From positions 1 to 22,269 of IMG/VR virus record IMGVR_UViG_3300029448_000492: a DNA stretch of 22,269 nucleotides; one strand, 5' to 3'. The first letter of the stretch is position 1. Each line of letters begins with the position of its first letter. Source of the DNA: a virus. The translations under genes and the position numbers were made by a program. Of this stretch, positions 15,414-21,355 are shown in pieces. The notes under the pieces were generated by a model. The model saw only the letters and a program-made list of their open reading frames with translations. It did no database searches and had not been told where the DNA came from.

Positions 15414-15423
15414 TGTTTAAACA
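15414..15423. repeat. TGTTTAAACA palindrome copy 7
   Basis: Intergenic, four bases after the strong hairpin; extends to TTGTTTAAACAA. Shine-Dalgarno AAGGAGG is 15 bases further. Confidence 0.9.
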
Positions 15424-15448
15424 AGGCACTAAATTATAAGGAGGCATT

Positions 15449-15718
15449 ATGCCAGGACTAAATGAGATAAAAGATGGGGCAGAATATACCCTTAACGAAT
15501 ACAGCGTATGGTTAGAGGTAGCCCTTGATGGAGATGAGGACAGGAAAGTTCTTATTCACCCGAGTGCATTCGATAGCTTGACCAAAGCAATAGCTAAGGC
15601 CAAAGAAATCGGAAGTGTTGATGGGGACAAAGCAACAAAAGAGTGGGACACATTCGTGTTATCACAAGAATGTAAAGGAGCTAAATTTGGTAGAACAAGC
15701 AGATACGCTACCCAATGA
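15449..15718 (+). CDS. Unknown acidic 89 aa protein
   Basis: ATG 15449 behind AAGGAGGCATT. Begins MPGLNEIKDGAEYTLNEYSV, a beta-rich start, then a helix SAFDSLTKAIAKAKEIG. No known family. The end overlaps the next gene by 32 bp, suggesting translational coupling. Confidence 0.7.
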   Translation: MPGLNEIKDGAEYTLNEYSVWLEVALDGDEDRKVLIHPSAFDSLTKAIAKAKEIGSVDGDKATKEWDTFVLSQECKGAKFGRTSRYATQ

Positions 15719-15935
15719 CCAGGAGATTAGTTTCCAGGTTACAAAGGTAGTGACATACAAATACCAATACCCAATGAAAGAGAACGAATTGTTTGATGCA
15801 AGACAAGATGCATTGAATGAGCCTAATCGTTTTATGACCATGTGGGCAAATGAAAATGATGCAAAGCAAACAGGAGAAGAAATCCTAAGCATCGATGTAG
15901 TAGAAGGTGATGGTGAGAACGACTGGTTCGAGTGA
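15687..15935 (+). CDS. Unknown acidic 82 aa protein, TTG start
   Basis: The frame is open from 15615, but the upstream part is out-of-frame reading of the preceding gene. A GGAG (15677-15680) six bases before TTG 15687 marks the better start, giving a product that begins with L/M-VEQADTLPNDQEISFQV. The beta-strand pattern (QVTKVVTYKYQY) followed by a helix and an acidic end (VVEGDGENDWFE) looks genuine. No family recognised. If an ATG is required the start would be inside the gene (15774), which seems less likely. Confidence 0.6.
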   Translation: MVEQADTLPNDQEISFQVTKVVTYKYQYPMKENELFDARQDALNEPNRFMTMWANENDAKQTGEEILSIDVVEGDGENDWFE

Positions 15936-15950
15936 GCCAGTCAATCTCAT

Positions 15951-15960
15951 TGTTTAAACA
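15951..15960. repeat. TGTTTAAACA palindrome copy 8
   Basis: Intergenic; extends to TTGTTTAAACAA and runs directly into the Shine-Dalgarno AGGAGG of the next gene, so a protein or stem on the site could mask that ribosome site. Confidence 0.9.
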
Positions 15961-15970
15961 AGGAGGAATA

Positions 15971-16168
15971 ATGTTTAGTTGGCAAGGACTTCTCTTGATG
16001 TTCATGTTCGGTGTAGCATGCACGATGACAGTAATGTCATTGTGGCTTATGTATTCAGAACTAAAACTAGAGAGAGAAGACAAAAGACTAAAGCTAGAAC
16101 AAGAAGAAATAATTAAAAGAGCTATCAACAAGATACTCTTAGAGGAGGATGATGATGGCCCATTATAA
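15971..16168 (+). CDS. 65 aa single-span membrane protein
   Basis: ATG 15971 with AGGAGG 5 bases upstream. Residues about 5-27 form one strongly hydrophobic helix (GLLLMFMFGVACTMTVMSLW), followed by a long charged helix (KLEREDKRLKLEQEE...) that is probably a cytoplasmic coiled coil. An upstream in-frame GTG at 15932 would read through the palindrome and lacks a ribosome site. Function unknown; a membrane-anchored inhibitor or lysis accessory are possibilities. Confidence 0.75.
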   Translation: MFSWQGLLLMFMFGVACTMTVMSLWLMYSELKLEREDKRLKLEQEEIIKRAINKILLEEDDDGPL

Positions 16169-16427
16169 AGAAATAGCAGATGCCAAAGTGGTGTCTATAT
16201 GTTTTGAGTTCAACCTAAACACATTTACCCAAGGTAATGTGAAATGGATAATGTTCGATAGCAAGGACAATGCAATTAAAAAGCAAACTACAGAAGAGCT
16301 AGAGGAACCAACAGTGTTACAACACTTCGACATTCTAGGCAAGAATGAAGAAGGTTTTATCTTAGAACTTCAAGGTGGACTAGAAGTAAAAGCAGTGGAG
16401 GTGAAACAAGATGCCAAGGACAACTGA
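16155..16427 (+). CDS. Unknown 90 aa protein
   Basis: Three ATGs in a row (16149, 16152, 16155) follow AGAGGAGG; the third has normal spacing and gives MAHYKEIADAKVVSICFEF. The start overlaps the membrane-protein gene by 14 bp. The protein is beta-rich in the first half (VVSICFEFNLNTF, VKWIMFDSKD) and acidic. No family recognised. Confidence 0.7.
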   Translation: MAHYKEIADAKVVSICFEFNLNTFTQGNVKWIMFDSKDNAIKKQTTEELEEPTVLQHFDILGKNEEGFILELQGGLEVKAVEVKQDAKDN

Positions 16428-16560
16428 ACGAGGCAGTAGAACATTTACTTTGTTCAATCTATTCAATCGAAAGATAACTTTACGATATTCTTACACAAAG
16501 TTTTATCGTGAAGACATTATGACAGGTAAGAAATCATATTGGGATGGTGAGAGTAAATGA
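16411..16560 (+). CDS. Basic 49 aa protein
   Basis: ATG 16411, after GGAGGTGAAACAAG, overlaps the previous gene by 17 bp. The product is rich in Arg, Thr, Phe and Tyr (MPRTTERGSRTFTLFNLF...). It ends ATGA against the next gene. Function unknown; the charge suggests nucleic-acid or membrane association. Confidence 0.6.
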   Translation: MPRTTERGSRTFTLFNLFNRKITLRYSYTKFYREDIMTGKKSYWDGESK

Positions 16561-16703
16561 CAAACAGAGCCTCAAGAAGGAGAGCCGCTTCAAACAAAAA
16601 AGGTGGCACTCAAACAAACCATAGAACTATGGGACAGAAATTGAAAGCCGAAAGTGATGAGAAAGTTCATAACCGCAGGCTGTTTAAACAAGAAGATGAA
16701 TAG
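16557..16703 (+). CDS. Basic 48 aa protein containing palindrome-encoded LFKQ
   Basis: Starts in an ATGA overlap with the previous gene. The product is Arg/Lys/Asn-rich (MTNRASRRRAASNKKGG...) and near its end reads NRRLFKQEDE, where LFKQ is encoded by CTG-TTT-AAA-CAA, the TGTTTAAACA palindrome. No family recognised. Probably intrinsically disordered and nucleic-acid binding. Confidence 0.6.
   Translation: MTNRASRRRAASNKKGGTQTNHRTMGQKLKAESDEKVHNRRLFKQEDE
16681..16690. repeat. TGTTTAAACA palindrome copy 9 (in coding sequence)
   Basis: In the 48 aa gene, 13 bases before its stop codon; encodes LFKQ. Confidence 0.9.
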
Positions 16704-16741
16704 TCATCAATACTTGTTTAATTTTCAATAGGGGTTAAACT

Positions 16742-16909
16742 ATGAGTATGAAATACATTGTGAAAAGTGTAAGCATTTTTGACAGCAGTGTCATGATGTG
16801 GGAGTTCGACAATGAAGATGAGGCTAAGGCCAAAGTTCGTGAACTCAAAGACACAGGTTCAAACTATTTTATGGTAAAACTTTATCAAACAGTAGTAGAA
16901 CCAGTATAA
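16742..16909 (+). CDS. Unknown 55 aa protein
   Basis: ATG 16742 follows AATAGGGGTTAAACT, a weaker ribosome site than its neighbours. Begins MSMKYIVKSVSIFDSSVMMWEF and ends KLYQTVVEPV: a beta-alpha-beta pattern of a small folded domain. No family recognised. Confidence 0.65.
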   Translation: MSMKYIVKSVSIFDSSVMMWEFDNEDEAKAKVRELKDTGSNYFMVKLYQTVVEPV

Positions 16910-16937
16910 GCAAGTAATTAAATGAATAGGAGGCAAC

Positions 16938-17156
16938 ATGCCAGGCCCTAGGCTTAACTTTAACGACCCCGCAAGTATAAAAAATTGGGCTATTGAATTA
17001 GCAAATGCTTGCGGTGGTAGCCAAATTTATTTTGGTAAACTAAAGCCACCCAACGCAACCAAGGCGAATGCATTACTAGATGAGTTCGCCATAGCATTCG
17101 ACACACAATTAGTAGGAGGAAATAAAGATGCCGAAAGCGGAGAAGAAGAAGAATAA
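16938..17156 (+). CDS. Unknown acidic 72 aa protein
   Basis: ATG 16938 after AATAGGAGGCAAC. Starts MPGPRLNFNDPASIKNWAIELANACGG; the remainder contains a helix and a very acidic end (ESGEEEE). The last 29 bp overlap the next gene. No family recognised. Confidence 0.65.
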   Translation: MPGPRLNFNDPASIKNWAIELANACGGSQIYFGKLKPPNATKANALLDEFAIAFDTQLVGGNKDAESGEEEE

Positions 17157-17310
17157 AGTAGAGGTATTAAATATCTCAGTCATAATTGACAGCACTTCAA
17201 GATATAACGCAGTTGAAAGAGAAAACTTTTTCAGAGGTTATATCAACAACATCGATGGATGCCAAGTGCTAGATACAAGTATAGAAGATGCGGAGGTGAT
17301 TAAAATATGA
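17128..17310 (+). CDS. Unknown 60 aa protein
   Basis: ATG 17128 follows TAGGAGGAAATAAAG inside the end of the previous gene. Lys-rich start (MPKAEKKKNKVEV) then a beta-rich stretch (LNISVIIDSTSRY) and an acidic end. The stop overlaps the next ATG as ATGA. No family recognised. Confidence 0.65.
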   Translation: MPKAEKKKNKVEVLNISVIIDSTSRYNAVERENFFRGYINNIDGCQVLDTSIEDAEVIKI

Positions 17311-17510
17311 CAGAGCAGAGTGTTATAGTAATGAATAATCTTCGTGGCATTCAAGCAGAGATAAACAGACTGCAGAGAATGACCGCAGAGAAGAGAGATA
17401 TACGCAAGCAATACATCACTGATTGTTTAAACAATGGGATTAAAGTCAAGCAGATTGCGGAGACTTTGAAAATTAGTGTTGCAAGGGTATACAAAATATT
17501 GGAGAAGTAA
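17307..17510 (+). CDS. Small HTH DNA-binding protein with a palindrome in its own gene
   Basis: 67 aa. An N-terminal helical part (residues about 10-35, possibly a coiled-coil dimer arm) is followed by a helix-turn-helix at about 44-66: GIKVKQIAETLKISVARVYKIL, of the Hin/resolvase-like or sigma4-like type with a clear turn (TLKIS). Such proteins are usually transcription regulators. The gene contains the TGTTTAAACA palindrome (17424-17433), encoding CLNN just before the HTH. That suggests autoregulation or simply one member of the site set. It overlaps both neighbours (ATGA, TAATG). Binding to the palindrome is a hypothesis only. Confidence 0.75.
   Translation: MTEQSVIVMNNLRGIQAEINRLQRMTAEKRDIRKQYITDCLNNGIKVKQIAETLKISVARVYKILEK
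17424..17433. repeat. TGTTTAAACA palindrome copy 10 (in HTH gene)
   Basis: Extends to the perfect 14-bp palindrome ATTGTTTAAACAAT. Lies in the codons for C-L-N-N of the HTH protein. Confidence 0.9.
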
Positions 17511-17725
17511 TGCCAAAGACATTACCAAGAAACCCTGCATATACTTTTTTTGGTAAAGGCTATCCATGCCGACACCACAAAAAGTGGAATAAGAATTGCA
17601 AGCCATACGAGAAGTGGGATACAAGTTATTGTGACTTCGCAACATGGTGGCAATTCTGCATTAAAAATAAGAACGCAAAGAAGAACTTTAACAACTATCG
17701 TAGATGGGTTGGAGAGTTCAGATAG
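17510..17725 (+). CDS. Cys/His- and aromatic-rich 71 aa protein
   Basis: Starts TAATG-overlapped with the HTH gene. Four Cys (20, 30, 41, 50) and HH at 22-23 in a basic, Trp/Tyr-rich protein (KWNKNCKPYEKW, CDFATWWQFC) point to a small zinc-binding fold. It ends ten bases before the Rad52-like gene and may take part in the same DNA transaction. No family recognised. Confidence 0.7.
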   Translation: MPKTLPRNPAYTFFGKGYPCRHHKKWNKNCKPYEKWDTSYCDFATWWQFCIKNKNAKKNFNNYRRWVGEFR

Positions 17726-17734
17726 GAGTAAACA

Positions 17735-18667
17735 ATGGATGAGAAAACGCTTAAAGCGTTAACTAAAAACTTTCCGAAGGATGTAGTTAAAGATGCACCT
17801 AAAGGTAAGTTTGGAAAATATGTGCCGCACCACATTTACACACAAAGGTTAGTAGATGTGATACCTGGAGGGTATGACTTCACCTATGAAGTTGTTAGAG
17901 GCAAAGACAATGGCATCATTGGAGCAGCATGCACATTGTATATTAAATCAACAGAACAGACCATACAAGAAGTAGGTGATGTTGATATGAATGCAGTCAA
18001 TAGAAATATTACAGAGAGCGAGATGCTTAAACTTGCTGTTTCTGATGGTATTAAAAGATGCTGCATGAGACTAGGCATAGGCCTGGAGTTGTGGACTGGT
18101 GATACTTCAGAAGAAGAACACTATGCAGATACAACACCTGCACCACAACCAAAGCCAAAGCCAAAGGAAGAAGTTCCAACGAAGTTCCTGGATGAGGACC
18201 CAAGCGATATGTTGAATAGACTTCGTGCAGGCCTTGCCCACCACGAACCTAACGAAGATGTTCGCAAGAAATTAAAAGACATCGCATGGAATAATTGGAA
18301 AGAAACTAATAATGAAACAGATGTATCTAAGTGGACTGAACAAGACTACGATGCATTTATGGATTTGTTTGTAGAGTTCCAGGCATCAGAAGGCTCAGGC
18401 CTTATGGATAATCTAGGCGATGTGTTTGAACAAGGCGTAATAGATAAGACAGATGAACTTAAATTATGCCCTGGATGCAACAAGGGTGATGACATAGAAG
18501 ATATGAGAGCAAAGAAGGCCGAGGCCCCCGAAGGTAGCGGCATAAAAAGATTGCCCGATTTTATGTGTCAACAGAATGGCAAGTATAACCCGAACAACAA
18601 TGGCTGCGGATGGGGCGGCTACATTGGGGCCAAGGGTGAGAAGGCTGTTCCCGAGCATTGGCTTTAG
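17735..18667 (+). CDS. Rad52-like single-strand annealing protein with C-terminal zinc ribbon
   Basis: 310 aa. Residues about 23-120 show the Rad52/Rad22 annealing-domain pattern: FGKYVPHHIYTQRLVDVIPGGYDF, then a beta-sheet region and the conserved MLKLAVSDGIKRCCMRLGIGLELW helix. Proteins of this class form rings that anneal single-stranded DNA during phage recombination and replication. A Pro/Lys linker (about 134-147) leads to a helical segment and a zinc ribbon built from Cys245, Cys248, Cys278 and Cys291, which is not part of the core family. ATG 17735 has TAGGAG upstream. The nearby nuclease-like gene (19359) could be its processing partner. Confidence 0.9.
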   Translation: MDEKTLKALTKNFPKDVVKDAPKGKFGKYVPHHIYTQRLVDVIPGGYDFTYEVVRGKDNGIIGAACTLYIKSTEQTIQEVGDVDMNAVNRNITESEMLKLAVSDGIKRCCMRLGIGLELWTGDTSEEEHYADTTPAPQPKPKPKEEVPTKFLDEDPSDMLNRLRAGLAHHEPNEDVRKKLKDIAWNNWKETNNETDVSKWTEQDYDAFMDLFVEFQASEGSGLMDNLGDVFEQGVIDKTDELKLCPGCNKGDDIEDMRAKKAEAPEGSGIKRLPDFMCQQNGKYNPNNNGCGWGGYIGAKGEKAVPEHWL

Positions 18668-18966
18668 AGCAACCTAGCTTACAAGTTGATAAGCTAATAA
18701 AAAAATTAAAGAAGAGATATCCAAACCACAATTTTGATATACCTTCTATGCCATCTACAGAATGTAAGATGAAGGGCAAATGCCCTGCAACAAAACCCAC
18801 ATTCTATGACAACGATGGCAATTATTATTGTGGAGTGTATGTAGATTATGTATCAGACTTACGCTCCATGAAAAAAGAGAAGAGAGAATGCGGGGCTTAC
18901 TTAGTAGATTTATCTATTAGGAAGGCCGAGCAACACAGGAAGAACAATGTTCAACCTCTTAGCTAG
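18658..18966 (+). CDS. Unknown 102 aa Cys-containing protein, TTG start
   Basis: TTG 18658 overlaps the Rad52-like stop by 10 bp; there is only a weak AAGG before it. The reading MALEQPSLQVDKLIKKLKKRYP looks like continuous protein, so a later ATG (near 18749) seems less likely. Cys36, Cys42, Cys58 and Cys78 could bind zinc. No family recognised. The gene overlaps the lysozyme by 20 bp. Confidence 0.6.
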   Translation: MALEQPSLQVDKLIKKLKKRYPNHNFDIPSMPSTECKMKGKCPATKPTFYDNDGNYYCGVYVDYVSDLRSMKKEKRECGAYLVDLSIRKAEQHRKNNVQPLS

Positions 18967-19375
18967 CATTCTCCCTTTATGTCTTGTTCCCATAAACGAG
19001 ACACCCGAAAGCATAATGTCTTTTGTTGATTGCATTAGGCAAGAAGAGAAGATAGAACATGTAATTGAATGGGAGCCTTTAGTCACTGAATACTTCAAAG
19101 AAGAGGATATTCCGCAGGCTCTTTTAATTATATACTGCGAAAGCAGTGGAAGGCCCAAGGCTGTAGGCCTTAATCGCAATGGCACCAGGGACATCGGATT
19201 GTGGCAATTTAACGATGACACCTGGGCCTGGCTTTCGGATAAATTAAATATACAAGGTAGTAGATACGACCCCAGGGTTAGCACAAGATATGCGGCCTGG
19301 CTTTACTACAACGATGGTAACCACCATTGGAATAGTTCTAGTAAATGTTGGAGGACAAATGACAGAACGAAATAA
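18947..19375 (+). CDS. Lysozyme-like endolysin (SLT/transglycosylase type)
   Basis: 142 aa. A hydrophobic start (MFNLLASILPLCLVPI) could be a signal or membrane anchor. The catalytic region reads ALLIIYCESSGRPKAVG with Glu65, followed by GTRDIGLWQFNDDTW and YDPRVSTRYAAWLYY, the usual order in lysozyme-like transglycosylases that cleave the glycan strand of peptidoglycan; the end HWNSSSKCW matches the W-x-x-S...CW closing of that fold. ATG 18947 has AGGAAG upstream. It lies in the rightward early-type gene block and not next to the holin, which is on the opposite strand about 2 kb away. Confidence 0.85.
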   Translation: MFNLLASILPLCLVPINETPESIMSFVDCIRQEEKIEHVIEWEPLVTEYFKEEDIPQALLIIYCESSGRPKAVGLNRNGTRDIGLWQFNDDTWAWLSDKLNIQGSRYDPRVSTRYAAWLYYNDGNHHWNSSSKCWRTNDRTK

Positions 19376-19775
19376 AAAATTTGATAGAGACTATAGCAAA
19401 GGTGTAGCAATGGAGAAGTTGTTTGACACTTTTATGATAGGTTATCAAGTTGAAATAAAATCTGAAAGGCATATATGGGAGAATACAAAAAATCATTTTG
19501 TTGAATTTAGTTATCTTCCATTCGGCAAAGAAGATATCGATGAGAACTGGGAGGATAGTGGGATAGCAGCTACAACTTCTACTTACTGGGCCTTGATGCT
19601 TGTCGATAAAAACGAACAGTGCATAGCTACTTACTTCGTATTAGTTGAAGACCTTAAAAATCTAGCAAGAGAAATATACCACGAAAGTGGATTTGTTAGA
19701 GGAGGAGATGACAATAGAAGTAAGGGAGTGAAGGTACCTATTGAGCGTATTGCTGCAATACCCTTTAATCGTTAG
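19359..19775 (+). CDS. PD-(D/E)XK-like nuclease
   Basis: 138 aa from ATG 19359 (GGAGG 4 bases upstream); a longer frame from 19290 is the wrong-frame reading of the lysozyme. The sequence shows FDRDYSKGVAMEKLF, VEIKSE (E32-x-K34), NHFVEFSYLP and SGIAATTSTYWALML. This order, E..., (D/E)-x-K, N-x-x-x-E and SGI-x-TT-x-x-YW, matches small phage PD-(D/E)XK nucleases. Catalytic residues would be Glu19, Glu32, Lys34 and Glu49. The role could be a recombination or replication nuclease paired with the Rad52-like protein. Assigned from pattern recognition only. Confidence 0.65.
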   Translation: MTERNKKFDRDYSKGVAMEKLFDTFMIGYQVEIKSERHIWENTKNHFVEFSYLPFGKEDIDENWEDSGIAATTSTYWALMLVDKNEQCIATYFVLVEDLKNLAREIYHESGFVRGGDDNRSKGVKVPIERIAAIPFNR

Positions 19776-19787
19776 CTTATTGCTAGC

Positions 19788-19797
19788 TGTTTAAACA
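19788..19797. repeat. TGTTTAAACA palindrome copy 11 (convergent junction)
   Basis: Contains the TAA stop of the leftward phosphoesterase gene, 12 bases beyond the stop of the rightward gene. CTAGCT/AGCTAG arms (about 19783-19811) flank it, so it may also act as a bidirectional end signal. Confidence 0.85.
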
Positions 19798-20990
19798 ATG
19801 ACTGGAAAGCTAGGCCCTCTGTCATTTATCAAGAGGGTCAGCACTCCAGGGTGTGACCATAAACCACTTCTTTGAGTAAAGTCTATGGATTTATCAAGAG
19901 ATGGGCATTGAAACCAGTGCCTGTCTCCTTGATTTTTAGCACGAAAGTGATGATAATGTGCAGTTATAAGTATCTGTGCCTCACCTGTTGGCAAGAAACC
20001 AAACATCTGACCCTTCCACCAAGCCTCTATTTTAGCCTCTGCATTCCCACTACCACTGGTCATATGGCCATGTGTGAACGCAGTCTTCTTACCTTTAATC
20101 TCTAAATTTAAGTGATATCCTTCGGGAACAATTACCTCTACATCTTTGTATCTTACTCTATTAGCAGCAAATATTTCATCCATTATCTCTAAATGCATGG
20201 TATCTGAGTTGTCTAATCTGTTAGATAACACCTGGCCTTTACCACTTCTAGTCATTTCACCATGGTTCCCTGGCACACCAGTCAATATAATCTTATCTAC
20301 ATGAGGTAAGAATGTCTCTACTGTTTTAAATATCATAGCTCTTGCTAATGAGTATTGCTCCAAAAGGTTGAGAGAAACATTGTGTGGCTGACTGTCGTAA
20401 AAGAATTTACTACACCCTTCTGTAAGGTCGCCCATTCCTACTAAATAAATCTCATCTATCTGCATTCCCATTTTTCTGTAGTTCTTTAGCAGCTTGACTG
20501 CATCTTGTAATGCAACATCATATCTAGCTACTGTAGCTTCAACTCCATAATCGTCCTTTCCGAGTTGCCAGTCACTCATCATAAATAACATCGCTGTATC
20601 ACCGCCAAATAGATTACGCTTCGTTAATGGCGGCTTCTTTACTGCCTGTTTAAACAATGCGTTGTAATGTTTGTCGTGAGTTGCAGATTTTCTGCGTATA
20701 GTTCCTTTAAATGCGTGAAAAGTCTCAACAATACCACCTTTTAACTGTGCATTCCAGGAAGAAACTTTTAAGATACCATCTATCTCATAGATGTTGGGGT
20801 CGAACCCCCATTTTTCAATGATTTTATCGAAGTCGTTTTCATAATTAGGGTTAGTCCCAACATGTACAACTTCACCTCTACCTGTATTAGGGTCTATATC
20901 GATAGAAGGTTGCCATCCTGCTTTATAAAAATTGTTAGCATTCTCTACAGGAACAGCTGTTTTCTTTTTCTTATTGTTTTTACTAGGCAT
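19791..20990 (-). CDS. Calcineurin-like (Mre11-type) phosphoesterase
   Basis: 399 aa. Metallophosphoesterase motifs appear in order: SDWQLGK with Asp140 and Gln142 (motif I, usually D-x-H), GMGDLTEG with Asp188 (motif II), GVPGNHGE with Asn242-His243 (motif III), FTHGH with His307 (motif IV) and TAHYHH with His345/His347 (motif V). Such enzymes bind two metal ions and cut DNA or other phosphodiesters; in phages they are often called Mre11-like nucleases. The Gln in motif I is odd and may alter metal binding. The N-terminus (about 100 aa) is unlike the catalytic core and may be a separate domain. ATG 20990 follows AGAGGTGGAAT. It is convergent with the nuclease-like gene. Confidence 0.9.
   Translation of the reverse strand: MPSKNNKKKKTAVPVENANNFYKAGWQPSIDIDPNTGRGEVVHVGTNPNYENDFDKIIEKWGFDPNIYEIDGILKVSSWNAQLKGGIVETFHAFKGTIRRKSATHDKHYNALFKQAVKKPPLTKRNLFGGDTAMLFMMSDWQLGKDDYGVEATVARYDVALQDAVKLLKNYRKMGMQIDEIYLVGMGDLTEGCSKFFYDSQPHNVSLNLLEQYSLARAMIFKTVETFLPHVDKIILTGVPGNHGEMTRSGKGQVLSNRLDNSDTMHLEIMDEIFAANRVRYKDVEVIVPEGYHLNLEIKGKKTAFTHGHMTSGSGNAEAKIEAWWKGQMFGFLPTGEAQILITAHYHHFRAKNQGDRHWFQCPSLDKSIDFTQRSGLWSHPGVLTLLINDRGPSFPVIV
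20647..20656. repeat. TGTTTAAACA palindrome copy 12 (in phosphoesterase gene)
   Basis: Encodes LFKQ in NALFKQAVKK on the minus strand (residues about 111-115). Confidence 0.9.
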
Positions 20991-21041
20991 ATTCCACCTC
21001 TTTCTATATATATGCCTAGTTTAAAACAAGTATTGAATTAC

Positions 21042-21057
21042 CTAAGTATTTACTTAG
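21042..21057 (-). terminator. CTAAGTA/TACTTAG hairpin at the holin stop
   Basis: Seven-bp stem CTAAGTA-TT-TACTTAG overlapping the holin stop codon. Stem is AT-rich with no clear T-run, so weak as a terminator. A degenerate palindrome AGTTTAAAAC follows at 21019-21028. Confidence 0.3.
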
Positions 21058-21355
21058 ATATTTTTTGTGCGTTAGAACCGCCAATTTGCTTTTTAGCGTA
21101 TGCTTTAATAACAGCTAATGCAGCAGCACCACCTGATAATGCAGCAAGTTGTACTGTTTCGGCTTCAATACCAACTAAAGGTGCAATAGTTAACGCACCA
21201 ATGAAGGCCTCAATGAAGGTCCAAGCAGTACGCTCTAACATGTCTTTTAAATCATCAGACATTTTGTACTCCCATGCTTCGTTCCAAGGGGTCCACGCCA
21301 CATCCTTCTTGAATGTCCCATCAGAGTTTCTTTTTCTTTTAAATCTCTCAAACAT
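21050..21355 (-). CDS. Holin, r1t-like
   Basis: 101 aa. The N-terminus is polar and charged (MFERFKRKRNSDGTFKK), then the pattern DMLERTAWTFIEAFIGALTIAPL, a short link, and AALSGGAAALAVIKAYAKKQIG gives two hydrophobic helices. This order matches class II r1t-type holins, which make membrane holes to release the endolysin, though the extended N-terminus (about 35 aa) is longer than usual. ATG 21355 overlaps the DUF5675 stop as TAATG, which ties the two lysis-type genes together. Confidence 0.75.
   Translation of the reverse strand: MFERFKRKRNSDGTFKKDVAWTPWNEAWEYKMSDDLKDMLERTAWTFIEAFIGALTIAPLVGIEAETVQLAALSGGAAALAVIKAYAKKQIGGSNAQKISK

Noticed and set aside
15615-15686. Start of the 82 aa gene at 15615
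   Set aside because: The upstream part reads the previous gene out of frame and looks non-protein-like; TTG 15687 has the ribosome site.
17550-17762. 70-codon frame across the Cys-rich gene
   Set aside because: Overlaps two genes in another frame and has no ribosome site.
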